A stretch of 64,000 bases of DNA, from positions 1,550,001-1,614,000 of the forward strand of contig NZ_CP152376.1 in assembly GCF_038784515.1 (NCBI RefSeq), written 5' to 3'. The notes under the pieces were generated by a model. It did not search any database. It was given only the letters and a program-made list of their open reading frames with translations, and had not been told where the DNA came from. This DNA comes from Rhodoferax sp. GW822-FHT02A01 (lineage in GTDB: Bacteria > Pseudomonadota > Gammaproteobacteria > Burkholderiales > Burkholderiaceae_C). The first letter of the stretch is position 1. The number at the start of each line of letters is the position of its first letter. Both the position numbers and the translations under genes were made by a program. This document shows, in pieces, positions 51,521-61,248 of this stretch.

Positions 51521-53254
51521 GTGAACCTTCTCCACCTCCTTGGCGTGCGCTATCGAACTTTTTGGGGTGAAAGGCTGTATCGATTTTCCTGGCTGGCAAT
51601 GATCGTGTGGGCTGTATTGGCCGGGTTGATAGGCGCCTTGGCAACGCAAGCCTTTCGTCTGTCGCTGTACTGGGGAGACAGGGCTTTGCTTGGGCAGGGC
51701 GGCAGCATGGTTGCGCTGGCGCACAGTCTGAGCCCGGCGGCGCGCTTGTGTGTACCTGCATTGGGCGGTCTGGTTGCTGGGCTGCTGCTGCAATGGATCA
51801 ACCGCTTCAAGGAAAAGAACAGCATCAGCGACTACATGGAGGCCAGCACGATGGGAGACGGAAGCATCCCCGTGCGCCTGACTGTGGGGCGCAGTCTTTC
51901 ATCGGTGGTGAGCATTGTCAGTGGTGGCTCGATTGGACGCGAGGGCTCCATGGTGCAACTGGCGGCCATGTGTGCTTCGTCCCTGGGCAAAGGGCTGCGC
52001 ATGCCTGCCGACAAATTGCGCCTGCTGGTCGCCTGTGGAGCCGCAGCCGGTATTACGGCGGCCTACAACGCGCCTTTTGCAAGCGTCTTCTTCATTGCGG
52101 AAATCGTGCTGGGCTCCATTGCGCTGGATAGCCTGGGGCCGATCATCGTGGCGGCTGTGGTGGCCAACATCACCATGCGCGAATTCCCCGGCTATCAACC
52201 ACCCTATGCCATCCCGAGCTTCCCCAGCATCCAGGGACCCGACGTGCTGCTGTTTGCATTGCTGGGTGTTCTTGCGGGGCTGGGGGCTGCGGTATTTTTG
52301 AGGGGGTTGGAAAGAAGCCGGAAACTCTTTGCCAGTCTTCCCGTGGCATTGCCCTTGCGCATGTGTCTTGGCGGACTGGTGGTTGGTCTTGTCTCCTGGT
52401 TCATCCCGGAGGTATGGGGCAACGGTTACAGCGTCGTCAACAGCGCGTTGCATTCCCAATGGAGCTGGACGCTGCTCTTTCTGCTGTTGGCCAGCAAGGC
52501 ACTCGCCACCTTTGCCACGGTGGGTTCGGGTGCTGTCGGTGGGGTCTTTACTCCCGCCCTGTTCTTCGGCTGCATGCTGGGTGAGATCTATGGTCTGGGC
52601 GTGCAATCGCTTTGGCCCCAACTGGCATCCGCGCCGTTTGCCTACGGAATCGTGGGGATGGGAGCCTTTCTGGCAGGCTCCACGCAAGCGCCGCTGATGG
52701 CCATCCTCATGCTGTTTGAAATGACCTTGAGTTACCAGGTGATGCTGCCTTTGATGGTGGGGTGCGTGATGGCCTACTTCGTGGCGCGAGTGACCAATGC
52801 AGGCTCTATGTACGACATCACACTCCGGCGGCTGGTGCAGAGCGAGGAACGCCAGCGTTTGCGAAAGCTGCTGGTTCAGGACCTCATTCAGCCAGCCGAG
52901 ACCGTAGTGGGCCAGGACGCGGATCTGGACAGCATGGCCCACCTGTTTGCGGCACATCCGGTGAAGTACCTTTATGTGGTTGACCCCCAGGGCGTGTACC
53001 AAGGCGTGGTGCCTTTGAGGAATCTGAATTCGGCGACGGCAGATCACAACCTGAGGGGCAACCGGGCCATCGACCTGCTCACCCATGAAATCCAGCCCCT
53101 CACCAGCGATATGGGTTTGAGTACCGCGTTTCGGCGCTTCATGGCGCATCAGGGTGAGCGACTGCCGGTCATTCAATCCACGGAAGAACCCCGACTCGTG
53201 GGTGTGGTGAAGAAGAGTGCCTTGCTCGACACCTATGCACGACTAAGCATTTAG
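51521..53254 (+). CDS. ClC-family chloride channel/transporter with C-terminal CBS pair (ClcB-like)
   Basis: A 577-residue ClC protein. The anion-pathway motifs are visible: [14 protein letters not shown] (GREGP-like, with the gating Glu), [22 protein letters not shown], and [20 protein letters not shown]. Residues about 440-575 form two CBS domains ([16 protein letters not shown] and [16 protein letters not shown]) that usually bind adenine nucleotides. Start is the GTG at 51521. It ends 12 bp inside the convergent chemoreceptor gene. Confidence 0.9.
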   Translation: MNLLHLLGVRYRTFWGERLYRFSWLAMIVWAVLAGLIGALATQAFRLSLYWGDRALLGQGGSMVALAHSLSPAARLCVPALGGLVAGLLLQWINRFKEKNSISDYMEASTMGDGSIPVRLTVGRSLSSVVSIVSGGSIGREGSMVQLAAMCASSLGKGLRMPADKLRLLVACGAAAGITAAYNAPFASVFFIAEIVLGSIALDSLGPIIVAAVVANITMREFPGYQPPYAIPSFPSIQGPDVLLFALLGVLAGLGAAVFLRGLERSRKLFASLPVALPLRMCLGGLVVGLVSWFIPEVWGNGYSVVNSALHSQWSWTLLFLLLASKALATFATVGSGAVGGVFTPALFFGCMLGEIYGLGVQSLWPQLASAPFAYGIVGMGAFLAGSTQAPLMAILMLFEMTLSYQVMLPLMVGCVMAYFVARVTNAGSMYDITLRRLVQSEERQRLRKLLVQDLIQPAETVVGQDADLDSMAHLFAAHPVKYLYVVDPQGVYQGVVPLRNLNSATADHNLRGNRAIDLLTHEIQPLTSDMGLSTAFRRFMAHQGERLPVIQSTEEPRLVGVVKKSALLDTYARLSI

Positions 53255-54814
53255 TGCACGGACGTCCGTTGCATTGAGCTTGAAGGTCGCAACCACTGCT
53301 ACCAATTCCTGCGCCTGGCTTTTCAGACTGCTCGCGGCCGCAGCCATCTGCTCCACCAATGCCGCGTTCTGCTGGGTCACCTGATCCATGCTTTGCACCG
53401 CCTCACCGATTTGGGATACGCCAGATGCCTGCTCGCTGCTTGCCGCGCTGATTTCTCCCATGATGTCGGTGACCCGGCGGATGCTGCCCACAACCTCGGT
53501 CATCGTACTGCCGGCCTTGTCCACCAGTGCCGTTCCTTGCTCGACGCGCTCGACACTGGCATTGATCAGGGACTTGATCTCCTTGGCAGCTTCCGCACTG
53601 CGCCCCGCGAGGGAGCGAACCTCACTGGCCACCACCGCAAAACCGCGTCCCTGCTCACCGGCACGGGCCGCCTCCACCGCAGCATTCAACGCAAGAATGT
53701 TGGTCTGGAAGGCGATGCCATCAATCACGCTGATGATGTCGCTGATCTTGCGACTGGAGTCAACGATGCCCTTCATGGTTTCCACAACCTGCCCCACCAC
53801 CTCACCACCTTGCGTGGCAACAGCCGCAGCGTTTGCCGCGAGTTGATTGGCCTGGCGCGCAGCATCAGCGTTCTGCTTCACCGTGGAATTGAGTTCTTCC
53901 ATGCTTGCCGCAGTCTCTTCGAGTGCGCTGGCCTGCTGCTCAGTACGCGACGACAGGTCGTTGTTGCCTTGCGCAATTTCCGAGCTGGCGGTTGCAACAC
54001 CTTCGGAGCCGTTTCGCACCGACATTACAAGCTGTGCCAGGGATGTGTTCATTTTCCCGAGGGTACCCAACAAGGTGCCGAACTCGTCGCCCCGCTGCGT
54101 CGAAATAACAGCACTCAGGTCTCCGTGGGCAATGCGTACTGCGTAGTCATTTGCCTGAGCCAGGGGTTCCTGGATAGAACCGACCAGCCACCTGATTCCA
54201 AAAAATATGACCACAATGATCACCGCCAAGGCGATCAAGATCCCAAGCGTATTGTTGGCGCGCTGCTCTTCCGTTTGCGCAAGGATGTGCTCCATGTGTT
54301 GCTCCTGCAACTTCACGAAATCCTTTTGCGCGCCAATGTAGAGGGCCATATTGGGCAGGTATTCGGACTGCATGACCTTGATTGCCTCGTCTCCATTCCC
54401 GTCGGTCTTGAATTGAAGCGCCTTGACTCTCGAGGCAATGACGGTTTTGCGCAAGTCCGATATCTTCTGCATCTGCGCCTTGTCCGCATCGTCCAACGGC
54501 ATGGACTCGATCTTTTTCTGAAGCTCGGAAATCCTGGCGACCGTACTGTTTACAGAATCCTTGAACGCTGCGGAGATGGCAGGCTCATTGCTGATCATCA
54601 TCGCCTGGTTGCGAAAGGAGTTGCCCTCGGTCAAATTCGACCACTGGGTTGAAATCCTGATCATTTCTGCGGAGTTGTTTGCCGCTTCGCGGCCTTCTGC
54701 CAATATCCTTGCGCTTCGGGCTGTCCCCGCAAGCGCCACGGTCAGAATGGCGAGGACGACAACCGTCATGAACAGCCACAATTTTGTGGCGACTTTCATT
54801 GAAGCGAGATTCAT
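53243..54814 (-). CDS. Methyl-accepting chemotaxis protein (4HB sensor type)
   Basis: A 523-residue chemoreceptor: N-terminal transmembrane helix (about residues 8-30), a four-helix-bundle periplasmic sensor (about 30-190), second membrane helix (about 190-212), HAMP domain (to about 265), and a long signalling coiled coil with the invariant hairpin ([21 protein letters not shown]). No NWETF-type tail for CheR/CheB is seen. It reports an unknown stimulus to the CheA kinase. The ATG at 54814 fits the typical start. Confidence 0.94.
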   Translation of the reverse strand: MNLASMKVATKLWLFMTVVVLAILTVALAGTARSARILAEGREAANNSAEMIRISTQWSNLTEGNSFRNQAMMISNEPAISAAFKDSVNSTVARISELQKKIESMPLDDADKAQMQKISDLRKTVIASRVKALQFKTDGNGDEAIKVMQSEYLPNMALYIGAQKDFVKLQEQHMEHILAQTEEQRANNTLGILIALAVIIVVIFFGIRWLVGSIQEPLAQANDYAVRIAHGDLSAVISTQRGDEFGTLLGTLGKMNTSLAQLVMSVRNGSEGVATASSEIAQGNNDLSSRTEQQASALEETAASMEELNSTVKQNADAARQANQLAANAAAVATQGGEVVGQVVETMKGIVDSSRKISDIISVIDGIAFQTNILALNAAVEAARAGEQGRGFAVVASEVRSLAGRSAEAAKEIKSLINASVERVEQGTALVDKAGSTMTEVVGSIRRVTDIMGEISAASSEQASGVSQIGEAVQSMDQVTQQNAALVEQMAAAASSLKSQAQELVAVVATFKLNATDVRALNA

Positions 54815-54904
54815 TTTGTCCCCTTGTTGTGCCCGACGCGCCAATGCACGGCGGGTATTTAGAGGGACATTTTGCAGCATCTCCAGTAAGGAGTGCTTAT
54901 CAGA

Positions 54905-55261
54905 TCAGCGCGGTGTGTTGTATGTCAACCTGTCTGCTGCATCGATGCTGCCTGCGTCGTCCAATTCGATGGCCACCTGGGTGCAGACCGCGCGGCACAG
55001 CATGGCAACGCGCTCACTTTGCAGCTTGTAGTAAATCTGTACGCCTTCGCGGCGTTTGGACAGCACACCCTTGCGATGCAGGGTTGCCAGATGCTGGGAC
55101 ATATTGGGTTGCGTGGTGTCTATCAGTTCCAGCAGTTCGGAAACATTCTTTTCCTTTTCGCAGACGGCGCTGATGATCTTGAGTCGCATGGGCGTGGACA
55201 AGAGGGCAAACAGCTCCGCTGCTGATTCAAAGACGCGGTCTTGATTGATCGACTCATCCAT
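54905..55261 (-). CDS. ArsR-family regulator, possible persulfide sensor (SqrR/BigR-like)
   Basis: A 118-residue winged-helix ArsR protein (LLSTPMRLKIISAVCEKEKN, then recognition helix TTQPNMSQHLATLHRKGVL and wing REGVQIYYKL). Three cysteines occur: Cys34 in the helix where BigR/SqrR sensors carry their first reactive Cys, and Cys89 and Cys93 in the C-terminal helix. No ArsR CVC metal motif is present. It is the last gene of a sulfur-oxidation cluster, so sensing of persulfides and control of sox genes is likely, but the Cys spacing differs from known sensors. Confidence 0.82.
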   Translation of the reverse strand: MDESINQDRVFESAAELFALLSTPMRLKIISAVCEKEKNVSELLELIDTTQPNMSQHLATLHRKGVLSKRREGVQIYYKLQSERVAMLCRAVCTQVAIELDDAGSIDAADRLTYNTPR

Positions 55262-55305
55262 AAGGTATCCGATAGAAGTAAATACGCCACTCGCATTTTA
55301 GGCAC

Positions 55306-55818
55306 TCAGGCCCACGATGCTGACGCCAGTGAGAGAACGTCTTCCTGTGACATCTCACCCGGAATCGTCTGCTTCAGTATGCCCCGTTCTGAAACCAGGC
55401 ACGTCAAAGGGATGATGCGCCGCTGTGTGAACTGCCCACGGAAACTGCTGTCGGCCAGCGCCACCGGGAAATGGAACTGATGGCTTTGCATGTAGTTGCC
55501 AAGCTTTGATCTGTCCGTTTCCGTGGCAACACCCAAAACACGCAAATTCCTGCCCAGGGTCTGCTGGTACAGCTTTTCAATGTGGGCGTTGTGACGCTGG
55601 CAAAAGGGGCACCAGGTGGCCCAGAAGACCAGAACTGCCGGCGTTCCAACCCAGGTCGAGGGTTGAAGCACGCCGCCATCCAGCAAGGGAAGTGTTGGCC
55701 AGTCGATAGTGGCACTGCCCCCATCGGCCATGGCCAGCCCGGGCGTCCAGGCGATGGACATACCGCGCAAGATGTCCCTGCGCGACAGACGAGCTGATGG
55801 TCCGTGCTGATCGGTCAT
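55306..55818 (-). CDS. soxW: Thioredoxin-like protein of the sox cluster (SoxW-like)
   Basis: A 170-residue periplasmic TlpA/thioredoxin-fold protein: Tat-like signal LSRRDILRG near residues 11-19, active site WCPFC (Cys70, Cys73), and a cis-Pro strand RRIIPLTCLV. SoxW proteins keep SoxYZ in its active reduced form, with electrons from a membrane carrier such as SoxV/CcdA. Its start overlaps the soxH-like stop by 4 bp. Confidence 0.82.
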   Translation of the reverse strand: MTDQHGPSARLSRRDILRGMSIAWTPGLAMADGGSATIDWPTLPLLDGGVLQPSTWVGTPAVLVFWATWCPFCQRHNAHIEKLYQQTLGRNLRVLGVATETDRSKLGNYMQSHQFHFPVALADSSFRGQFTQRRIIPLTCLVSERGILKQTIPGEMSQEDVLSLASASWA

Positions 55819-56759
55819 GGCTCCGTCTGTTGCTCCATCAACAGATAGGTGTTGTAGGCGTTCATGTGGTTGGCGACCCGAAACAGTGGCATTTTTTCAA
55901 ACGCGGACCAGTCGGCCCTGGCATAGGCGTCTTCAAATGGCTCCAGATTTCTCGCAGCCTCGCCCATGGTCTTTCGCAGATACAGCAGATAGTCCCGCGT
56001 CATGGTCATGTCGGCCATGGGTTCGGAAGACGAGGGGCCGTGGCCGGGGATGACCAGTTTGGGTTGGTACTGCATCATCCGGTTGAGAGACGCAATCCAC
56101 AGACGGCTGTCGGCCTGGCCAACGTAGGGAATGCGCCCGCGAAAAAACAGGTCCCCGGAAAACAGCACGCCGAGCTGGGGCACATAGACCACCACGTCTT
56201 CTACCGTATGCGCCGGTCCCACATGGCCGATGACGAAGTCAAAGGAGCCTACGCGCAAGCGCGTTTCCTTTTCTTCGAGCCAGCGGTCGGCGGGTACCAA
56301 TCTGGTCTTGTCATCGATCCAGGGAAACAGCTCCACCCGGCTGGCTTCCAGTCTCTTTTGCGCGGTGTCGGAGTTCAGGTATTCGCGGGCCTCTGTGTGC
56401 GCCAGCACTGTGGCGCCTGCGTCCTTGAACGCCTGCAAGCCATAAATGTGGTCGGCATGGTAGTGGGTGGCGATGACATAGCGCACCGGCTGCGGTGTGA
56501 TGCGCCGTATTTCGGCCAACAGCTCCTTGGCAAGGGCTGGCGAGCCCAGCGCATCGACCACCACTACACCATCGTCCGTGACCACAAAGCCCGCATTGGA
56601 TATGAAGTTGCGGTTGGCAACACTGCCCAGCGCGGCCTGACCCTGGACAAACCAGACACGGTCTGCCAGTTGCACCGCCTTGAGCGGCGCCTCATCGGCG
56701 TGGGCGCCCCAGAACCAGCACACACAGATGAGAACCCACAGGAGTTTTGCTTTGGCCAT
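55815..56759 (-). CDS. soxH: Periplasmic metallo-beta-lactamase-fold hydrolase, SoxH-like
   Basis: A 314-residue MBL-fold protein with a signal peptide (MAKAKLLWVLICVCWFWGAH, cleavage near HAD). Metal-site motifs: THYHADH (HxHxDH), a later GPAHTVEDVVV, LFSGDLFF with the bridging Asp, and IPGHG. SoxH-like proteins occur in sox clusters and are believed to act on thiol or persulfide esters; the quinoprotein-relay hydrolases are close relatives. The ATG at 56759 gives the signal peptide; the longer frame overlaps soxT. Confidence 0.85.
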   Translation of the reverse strand: MAKAKLLWVLICVCWFWGAHADEAPLKAVQLADRVWFVQGQAALGSVANRNFISNAGFVVTDDGVVVVDALGSPALAKELLAEIRRITPQPVRYVIATHYHADHIYGLQAFKDAGATVLAHTEAREYLNSDTAQKRLEASRVELFPWIDDKTRLVPADRWLEEKETRLRVGSFDFVIGHVGPAHTVEDVVVYVPQLGVLFSGDLFFRGRIPYVGQADSRLWIASLNRMMQYQPKLVIPGHGPSSSEPMADMTMTRDYLLYLRKTMGEAARNLEPFEDAYARADWSAFEKMPLFRVANHMNAYNTYLLMEQQTEP

Positions 56760-56761
56760 GG

Positions 56762-57844
56762 TTATTTGATTGCAAGCGATTCGGCAGCGGGATGCTGATC
56801 CATCAGCCTGTCCGTGAGCGCACCGGCAAGCCACATGCCCGTGAGTGTCACAAACGAGGTCAGACTGAAGACCGATGTGCCCGACAGGCCTGCGCCGACG
56901 GCACAGCCACCGGCGAGCATGCCACCGAAGCCCATGCACATCGCACCCAGCAGGTAGCGGCGCATGCCCGCACCGCCTTGAAAACCTTCGAGCTTGAGCT
57001 CCCCCGACAGTGCTGCCGCAACAAAGGCACCCAGAAACACGCCGGGCACCAGTGCCAGGTCAAAGGTGGCAGGCTTGTCGGTGATGAACAGCACGCGAGA
57101 CAGTACTTCGGCAGACGGGCCGGTAAAGCTGAGTGACTGGATGGGATGCGGGTCAAATGAAACCCGCGATATGGCATAAGTGGCCCACCAGGCGGCGGCA
57201 ATCGTCAGCCCAACCCCTATGGCTCCCGCCCAGGCCCAGGTGGCCACAGACTGGCGCCGGGCCCACACGACCGCCGCAGCCAGCCACACCAGCCCGAAGC
57301 ACAGCGCACCTAAATGGCCAATGCCACTCATGGCCAGCAGGTCGCGGGAGACACCACCGTCCACCGTCCACCATGCCGATATGACCTCGCGCACGGGAGA
57401 CAACACACCGGTCCAGGCGGCTTGTGCCGCCACTGCAAATACCAGACCGGAAACCAATGAGCGCAGATTGCCTTGTGCGGCCAGCACCAGCAGCCGGCTG
57501 GAGCAGCCACGCGCCAGCGTCATGCCCATGCCGAACAATGCACCGCCCACGGCTGCCCCCGACAGGCTGCCTCGCGCTGAAATTTGCCGCGACTCGCTGG
57601 CATCAAACAGACCCAGAAGCGCCAGAGTTTGCGTGGCCAATACGGCGGTGGAAAACGCAAACAACCAGACCGTGAGCTTGCCACCGGTGAGGTTGCGTGC
57701 GAATTCAATGACGGCGGAACGCAGGCAGAAACGGGAGCGTTGCGCCAGGAAGCCAAACGCCGCACCCACCACCATGCCGAGCAGTGCCAGCGAATGGTTT
57801 TCGCCCAGGTACTCGACGGCACTTTCAATGAGCGAAGGTGGCAT
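56762..57844 (-). CDS. soxT: YeeE/YedE family sulfur transporter (SoxT-like)
   Basis: A 360-residue polytopic membrane protein (about 9-10 helices) of the TsuA/YeeE-YedE family that imports thiosulfate or sulfane sulfur. The family Cys residues are present in RFCLRSAV, GMTLARGCSSRLL and MLAGGCAVGAGLSG. SoxT is a common member of sox clusters. It starts 23 bp after the DsrE-like gene. Confidence 0.88.
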   Translation of the reverse strand: MPPSLIESAVEYLGENHSLALLGMVVGAAFGFLAQRSRFCLRSAVIEFARNLTGGKLTVWLFAFSTAVLATQTLALLGLFDASESRQISARGSLSGAAVGGALFGMGMTLARGCSSRLLVLAAQGNLRSLVSGLVFAVAAQAAWTGVLSPVREVISAWWTVDGGVSRDLLAMSGIGHLGALCFGLVWLAAAVVWARRQSVATWAWAGAIGVGLTIAAAWWATYAISRVSFDPHPIQSLSFTGPSAEVLSRVLFITDKPATFDLALVPGVFLGAFVAAALSGELKLEGFQGGAGMRRYLLGAMCMGFGGMLAGGCAVGAGLSGTSVFSLTSFVTLTGMWLAGALTDRLMDQHPAAESLAIK

Positions 57845-57867
57845 GCAGGATTCTCAGCAACGAGGCG

Positions 57868-58281
57868 TCAGGGTTTGATGTAGGCGTAGCCCTGCTGCTG
57901 CAACTTGACAAGGCGCACCACGCCAGAGGGCGTGAAGTCCACCTCCTGGATGAACTGGTCTTGCTTCAGGTTGCGGGTCTTTAGTGTGATTTCACAGACC
58001 TCAAAGGTAACTCCGCGGCTCTTCAGCGCAGAGACCGGGCCTGCATACAGGCTGCCGTTCTTGTCCTTGGCACCTTCCATCAGGAAATCGACACCGTTGG
58101 CATGGGTCACCACGATGATCTTGGCCGTTGGATCGGTGTCCAGATGGTTGCGGATATTGCGCAGACCTGCCAGCGCCTGGGAGTCCGCATCGCTGATGTG
58201 GTAGACCACCTTGTCCTGGCACCAGGCCAGGCCGCTGGTCAGGAGTGCAAGAGCGATGGCAAACAGTCTGAGTAGTTTCAT
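57868..58281 (-). CDS. Periplasmic DsrE-family protein
   Basis: A 137-residue DsrE/DsrF-fold protein with a signal peptide (MKLLRLFAIALALLTSGLAW). The strand VVYHISDADS and a Cys in FEVCEITLKTRNL mark the family, whose members carry or transfer sulfur through a conserved cysteine. Being exported, it may handle sulfane sulfur in the periplasm next to SoxYZ. The ATG at 58281 is preferred since upstream residues do not look like a signal start. Confidence 0.8.
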   Translation of the reverse strand: MKLLRLFAIALALLTSGLAWCQDKVVYHISDADSQALAGLRNIRNHLDTDPTAKIIVVTHANGVDFLMEGAKDKNGSLYAGPVSALKSRGVTFEVCEITLKTRNLKQDQFIQEVDFTPSGVVRLVKLQQQGYAYIKP

Positions 58282-58306
58282 GGAATGCACCTTGTTGTAG
58301 AGCGTT

Positions 58307-58837
58307 TCAGAATTCAAGGGTATCGGCAATGGACCTTAACCCGGCCAGAGCGCAGTTGTCATCGGCATCACACCCGGGCGCACCCGATACACCGATGCCG
58401 CCCAGAAGAGCGCCACCGGCTTCAATGGGTTGCCCGCCACCGGCTGCCATGACATGTCCGTTGTTGCGGATGCCGCTCATGGGCATACCCGCCTGTGTTT
58501 GCTGCGCCAACAGCGTGGTTGCCATTTTGAAGCTGGCCGCAGTCCAGGCCTTCTGGCTTGCAAACTCCACCGTGTGGGCGCCGGCAAACCGGTCGCGCAC
58601 AAGCACTTGCGTTATGCCGAAGCGGTCCACCACGGCCACCGAAACCTGATATCCCGCGTTGCGACACTGTTGCAGTGCCGCCTGTGCCGCAACCATTGCC
58701 GTCTCAGGGGTCAGCATCTTCACGGCGAAGCTTGCGCCCTCGTCTTTGCCCGCAGTCGCGCTTTGCATTGCACACAACATGGCCACGCTGACAAGCAACC
58801 GATGTGCGCGGCTGGGGAGCTGTTGCATGGCGGGCAT
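58307..58837 (-). CDS. GlcG/HbpS-family heme-binding-like protein of the sox cluster
   Basis: A 176-residue protein: signal peptide (about residues 1-30) and a GlcG/HbpS domain with the QVSVAVVDRFGITQVLVRD strand, a FASQKAWTAASFKM helix and GGQPI...GGIGVSGAPG loop. GlcG-type domains are found in heme-binding or redox-sensing proteins and recur in sulfur clusters. Start at 58837 (MPAMQQLP), 1 bp after the soxB stop; the M three codons later is also possible. Confidence 0.8.
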   Translation of the reverse strand: MPAMQQLPSRAHRLLVSVAMLCAMQSATAGKDEGASFAVKMLTPETAMVAAQAALQQCRNAGYQVSVAVVDRFGITQVLVRDRFAGAHTVEFASQKAWTAASFKMATTLLAQQTQAGMPMSGIRNNGHVMAAGGGQPIEAGGALLGGIGVSGAPGCDADDNCALAGLRSIADTLEF

Positions 58838-58838
58838 G

Positions 58839-60575
58839 TCAGGCAATACCGCTGTTGCCAGCCATGCCAATCAGCGTGGGTGTGTTGACAGCGCGGGCCT
58901 TGACATGGCCACCTGGTTGCGCCTTGAGCCAGGTCTCCACCACGTCCCATATCGGTTTGTTGCCGGGTGCGGTGCGTGCCGCTTCCGCCACGGGCGCCCA
59001 TCCGGCGACCTTGTAGGTGCGTGATGCGTCCAGCGGCTTACCGCCCAACGTCATGCGGCTGATGCGTTGTCCCATGCGTTGCGTCGGCTCGCAGGTGTAG
59101 GTCAGGCCACCCACGCGCACCATGTCGCCGCCTTGCTGGTAATAGGGGTCGGGGTTGAAGAGGTTGTCGGCCACGTCTTCCAGAATGGTTTTGATGGTCT
59201 CGCCGGTCATCTCGGTCAGCGTGGCATAGGGGTAGGTAATGGCCAGCTGGTCCATCATCAGTTCGCGTGTGATGGTGTCGCCAGGCAGCAGCGTGGTGCC
59301 CCAGCGGAAACCGGGGCTCAAGGCAATGTCGGCTCCTTGCACATCCATCAGTGCGTCACACACCAGCTGGTCCCAGCTGCCGTTGAAGTTCCCGCGGCGG
59401 TACAGCAGACCATCGGTGACTGCCAGCTTCTCGGCCAGCTTGGCGGCATAGGGTGCGCGCACTTTGTCGATCAGCGCTGCCATGGCCGGGTCGGCTGGGA
59501 GTTGATTGGCAAACACTGGCAGCAGGCGGTAGCGGAAGTCGGTAACGCCAGAGCTTCCCACCTGGAAGTCCATGACACCGAGGAACTTGCCATTGCTTCC
59601 GGCATTGGTCACCAGGGTGGTGCCACCTGCGTTGGAAACCGGCACCGCGATCGGAACGCCATCGTGCGTATGGCCGCCAAAGATGGCATCCACACCGCGC
59701 ACGCGCGAGGCCATCTTCAGGTCCACGTCCATGCCATTGTGGGACAGCACGACCACCACCTTCGCGCCTTTGGCACGCACTTCGTCCACCATCTTTTGCA
59801 GGTTGTCGTCCTGGATGCCGAAACTCCAGTCGGCCACCATATAGCGCGGGTTGGCAATCGGTGTGTAGGGAAAAGCCTGACCGATGATGGCAACTGATAC
59901 GCCGTTGATCTCGCGCAGCACATAGGGTTTGAAGACCGGATCGCCAAAGTCTGTCGTCTTGACGTTCTGGGCAACAAAGTCGATCTTGCCCTCAAAGTCT
60001 TTCTCGACAATTTCCTTGACCCGCTCCATCCCGTATGTGAATTCCCAGTGTCCGGTCATCACGTCCACACCCAGCAACTTGCATGCATCGACCATGTCCT
60101 GCGCCTGCGTCCACAGCGACGTAGCCGAGCCCTGCCAGGTGTCTCCACCGTCCAGCAGCAAGGCTCCCGGCCGTGTTGCCTTGAGTTGCTTGACCAGCGT
60201 GGCCAGGTGGGCGAAGCCGCCGACCTTGCCATACGAGCGCGAGGCCTTCTCGAAATCGATGTAGGTGAACGCATGTGCCTGGGCCGAGCCGGGTGCAAGA
60301 CCGGCGGCTTTCAACAGGTTGTCGCCCACCAGATGGGGGAGCTTGCCCTGCATCGCGCCCACGCCGATATTGACACTGGGTTCGCGGAAATGGATGGGCA
60401 TCAGCTGCGCGTGGCAGTCGGTCATGTGCAGCAGCGATACGTTGCCAAAGCGGGGCAGGTCGTACAAGCCTTGCTGGGCTGTTGCCGCATCGGCGTTAGC
60501 AAAGCGGCTCAGGTGCAGTCCGGCAACTGACGCTGCTCCCAGTACCTGGAGGAATTCACGTTTGGACAGGTTCAT
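58839..60575 (-). CDS. soxB: Thiosulfohydrolase SoxB
   Basis: A 578-residue di-manganese enzyme of the 5'-nucleotidase/calcineurin fold that hydrolyses the sulfate group from SoxY-bound thiosulfate. Metal motifs: HMTDCHAQL, DGGDTWQGS, GHWEFTYG, VLSHNGMD and GGHTHDG. The N-terminus (MNLSKREFLQVLG) is a Tat-like signal with Lys-Arg in place of Arg-Arg. It follows soxX by 12 bp. Confidence 0.96.
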   Translation of the reverse strand: MNLSKREFLQVLGAASVAGLHLSRFANADAATAQQGLYDLPRFGNVSLLHMTDCHAQLMPIHFREPSVNIGVGAMQGKLPHLVGDNLLKAAGLAPGSAQAHAFTYIDFEKASRSYGKVGGFAHLATLVKQLKATRPGALLLDGGDTWQGSATSLWTQAQDMVDACKLLGVDVMTGHWEFTYGMERVKEIVEKDFEGKIDFVAQNVKTTDFGDPVFKPYVLREINGVSVAIIGQAFPYTPIANPRYMVADWSFGIQDDNLQKMVDEVRAKGAKVVVVLSHNGMDVDLKMASRVRGVDAIFGGHTHDGVPIAVPVSNAGGTTLVTNAGSNGKFLGVMDFQVGSSGVTDFRYRLLPVFANQLPADPAMAALIDKVRAPYAAKLAEKLAVTDGLLYRRGNFNGSWDQLVCDALMDVQGADIALSPGFRWGTTLLPGDTITRELMMDQLAITYPYATLTEMTGETIKTILEDVADNLFNPDPYYQQGGDMVRVGGLTYTCEPTQRMGQRISRMTLGGKPLDASRTYKVAGWAPVAEAARTAPGNKPIWDVVETWLKAQPGGHVKARAVNTPTLIGMAGNSGIA

Positions 60576-60587
60576 CGGTGCGCTCTA

Positions 60588-61238
60588 TCAGTTGCTGTTG
60601 ACGGGCGACTGTGGATCCAGCAGCAGGGCCATCAGGTGTTTCATTTGTGTCTCGTCCAAAAGACCGAGGTGACCGAAGCGCGGCATGCCGGAGCATGCGT
60701 TGTACGACCGGGAGTTGTAGATCTTGGTCCAGGTGTATTCAACGATGGGGCGGGACATCTCGCTTTGCGGATCCACGACGCCCCGGTCCTTGCCATAGTG
60801 GTAGAGGCTGGGACCAATCGTGCCGTAGGCAATTTCTTCCTTGGTGACCTGGTGGCAGTTCAGGCAATTGCCGCCGTTGTCGCGGGGCTCGGCCGACTTG
60901 TCCGTCCACGTCATGCCACGGCCGTTCTGCGCAAGCTTTTCACCCTCGCGCCAGTCGCCCAGAAATTTGCCGTCTTTGGGCATGCGCACGCTCTTGAGAG
61001 CCTGCTCCTGGATAGCGCTGGTCACCGCTTCCGGTGGTGTGCCGGACTGGGCTTCAGAGCAGGCCGCGTTGGCCTCGTCCTGCTTCAGGCGATCAATCTT
61101 TGCTATGCCTTCATCGCGAAACGAGCTGCCCATCATCTGTTGCAAAAAGGCCCGATAGTCGGGGCCGGGTGACATGGAGGCACATCCGGCGGCGATGGCG
61201 GCAGCGGCCACAATCACCATAGTTTTCAAAGCGTTCAT
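60588..61238 (-). CDS. soxX: c-type cytochrome SoxX, probable lipoprotein
   Basis: A 216-residue monoheme cytochrome that pairs with SoxA to load thiosulfate onto SoxY. Heme motif CLNCH; the distal Met ligand is probably in SGMPRFG. The N-terminus ends in a lipobox (AIAAGC, Cys19), so it may be membrane-anchored, which is unusual for SoxX. An insertion between residues about 40 and 130 makes it longer than compact SoxX proteins (about 150). The ATG at 61238 has an AAAGGAGA site. Confidence 0.9.
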   Translation of the reverse strand: MNALKTMVIVAAAAIAAGCASMSPGPDYRAFLQQMMGSSFRDEGIAKIDRLKQDEANAACSEAQSGTPPEAVTSAIQEQALKSVRMPKDGKFLGDWREGEKLAQNGRGMTWTDKSAEPRDNGGNCLNCHQVTKEEIAYGTIGPSLYHYGKDRGVVDPQSEMSRPIVEYTWTKIYNSRSYNACSGMPRFGHLGLLDETQMKHLMALLLDPQSPVNSN

Positions 61239-61248
61239 GGTGTCTCCT

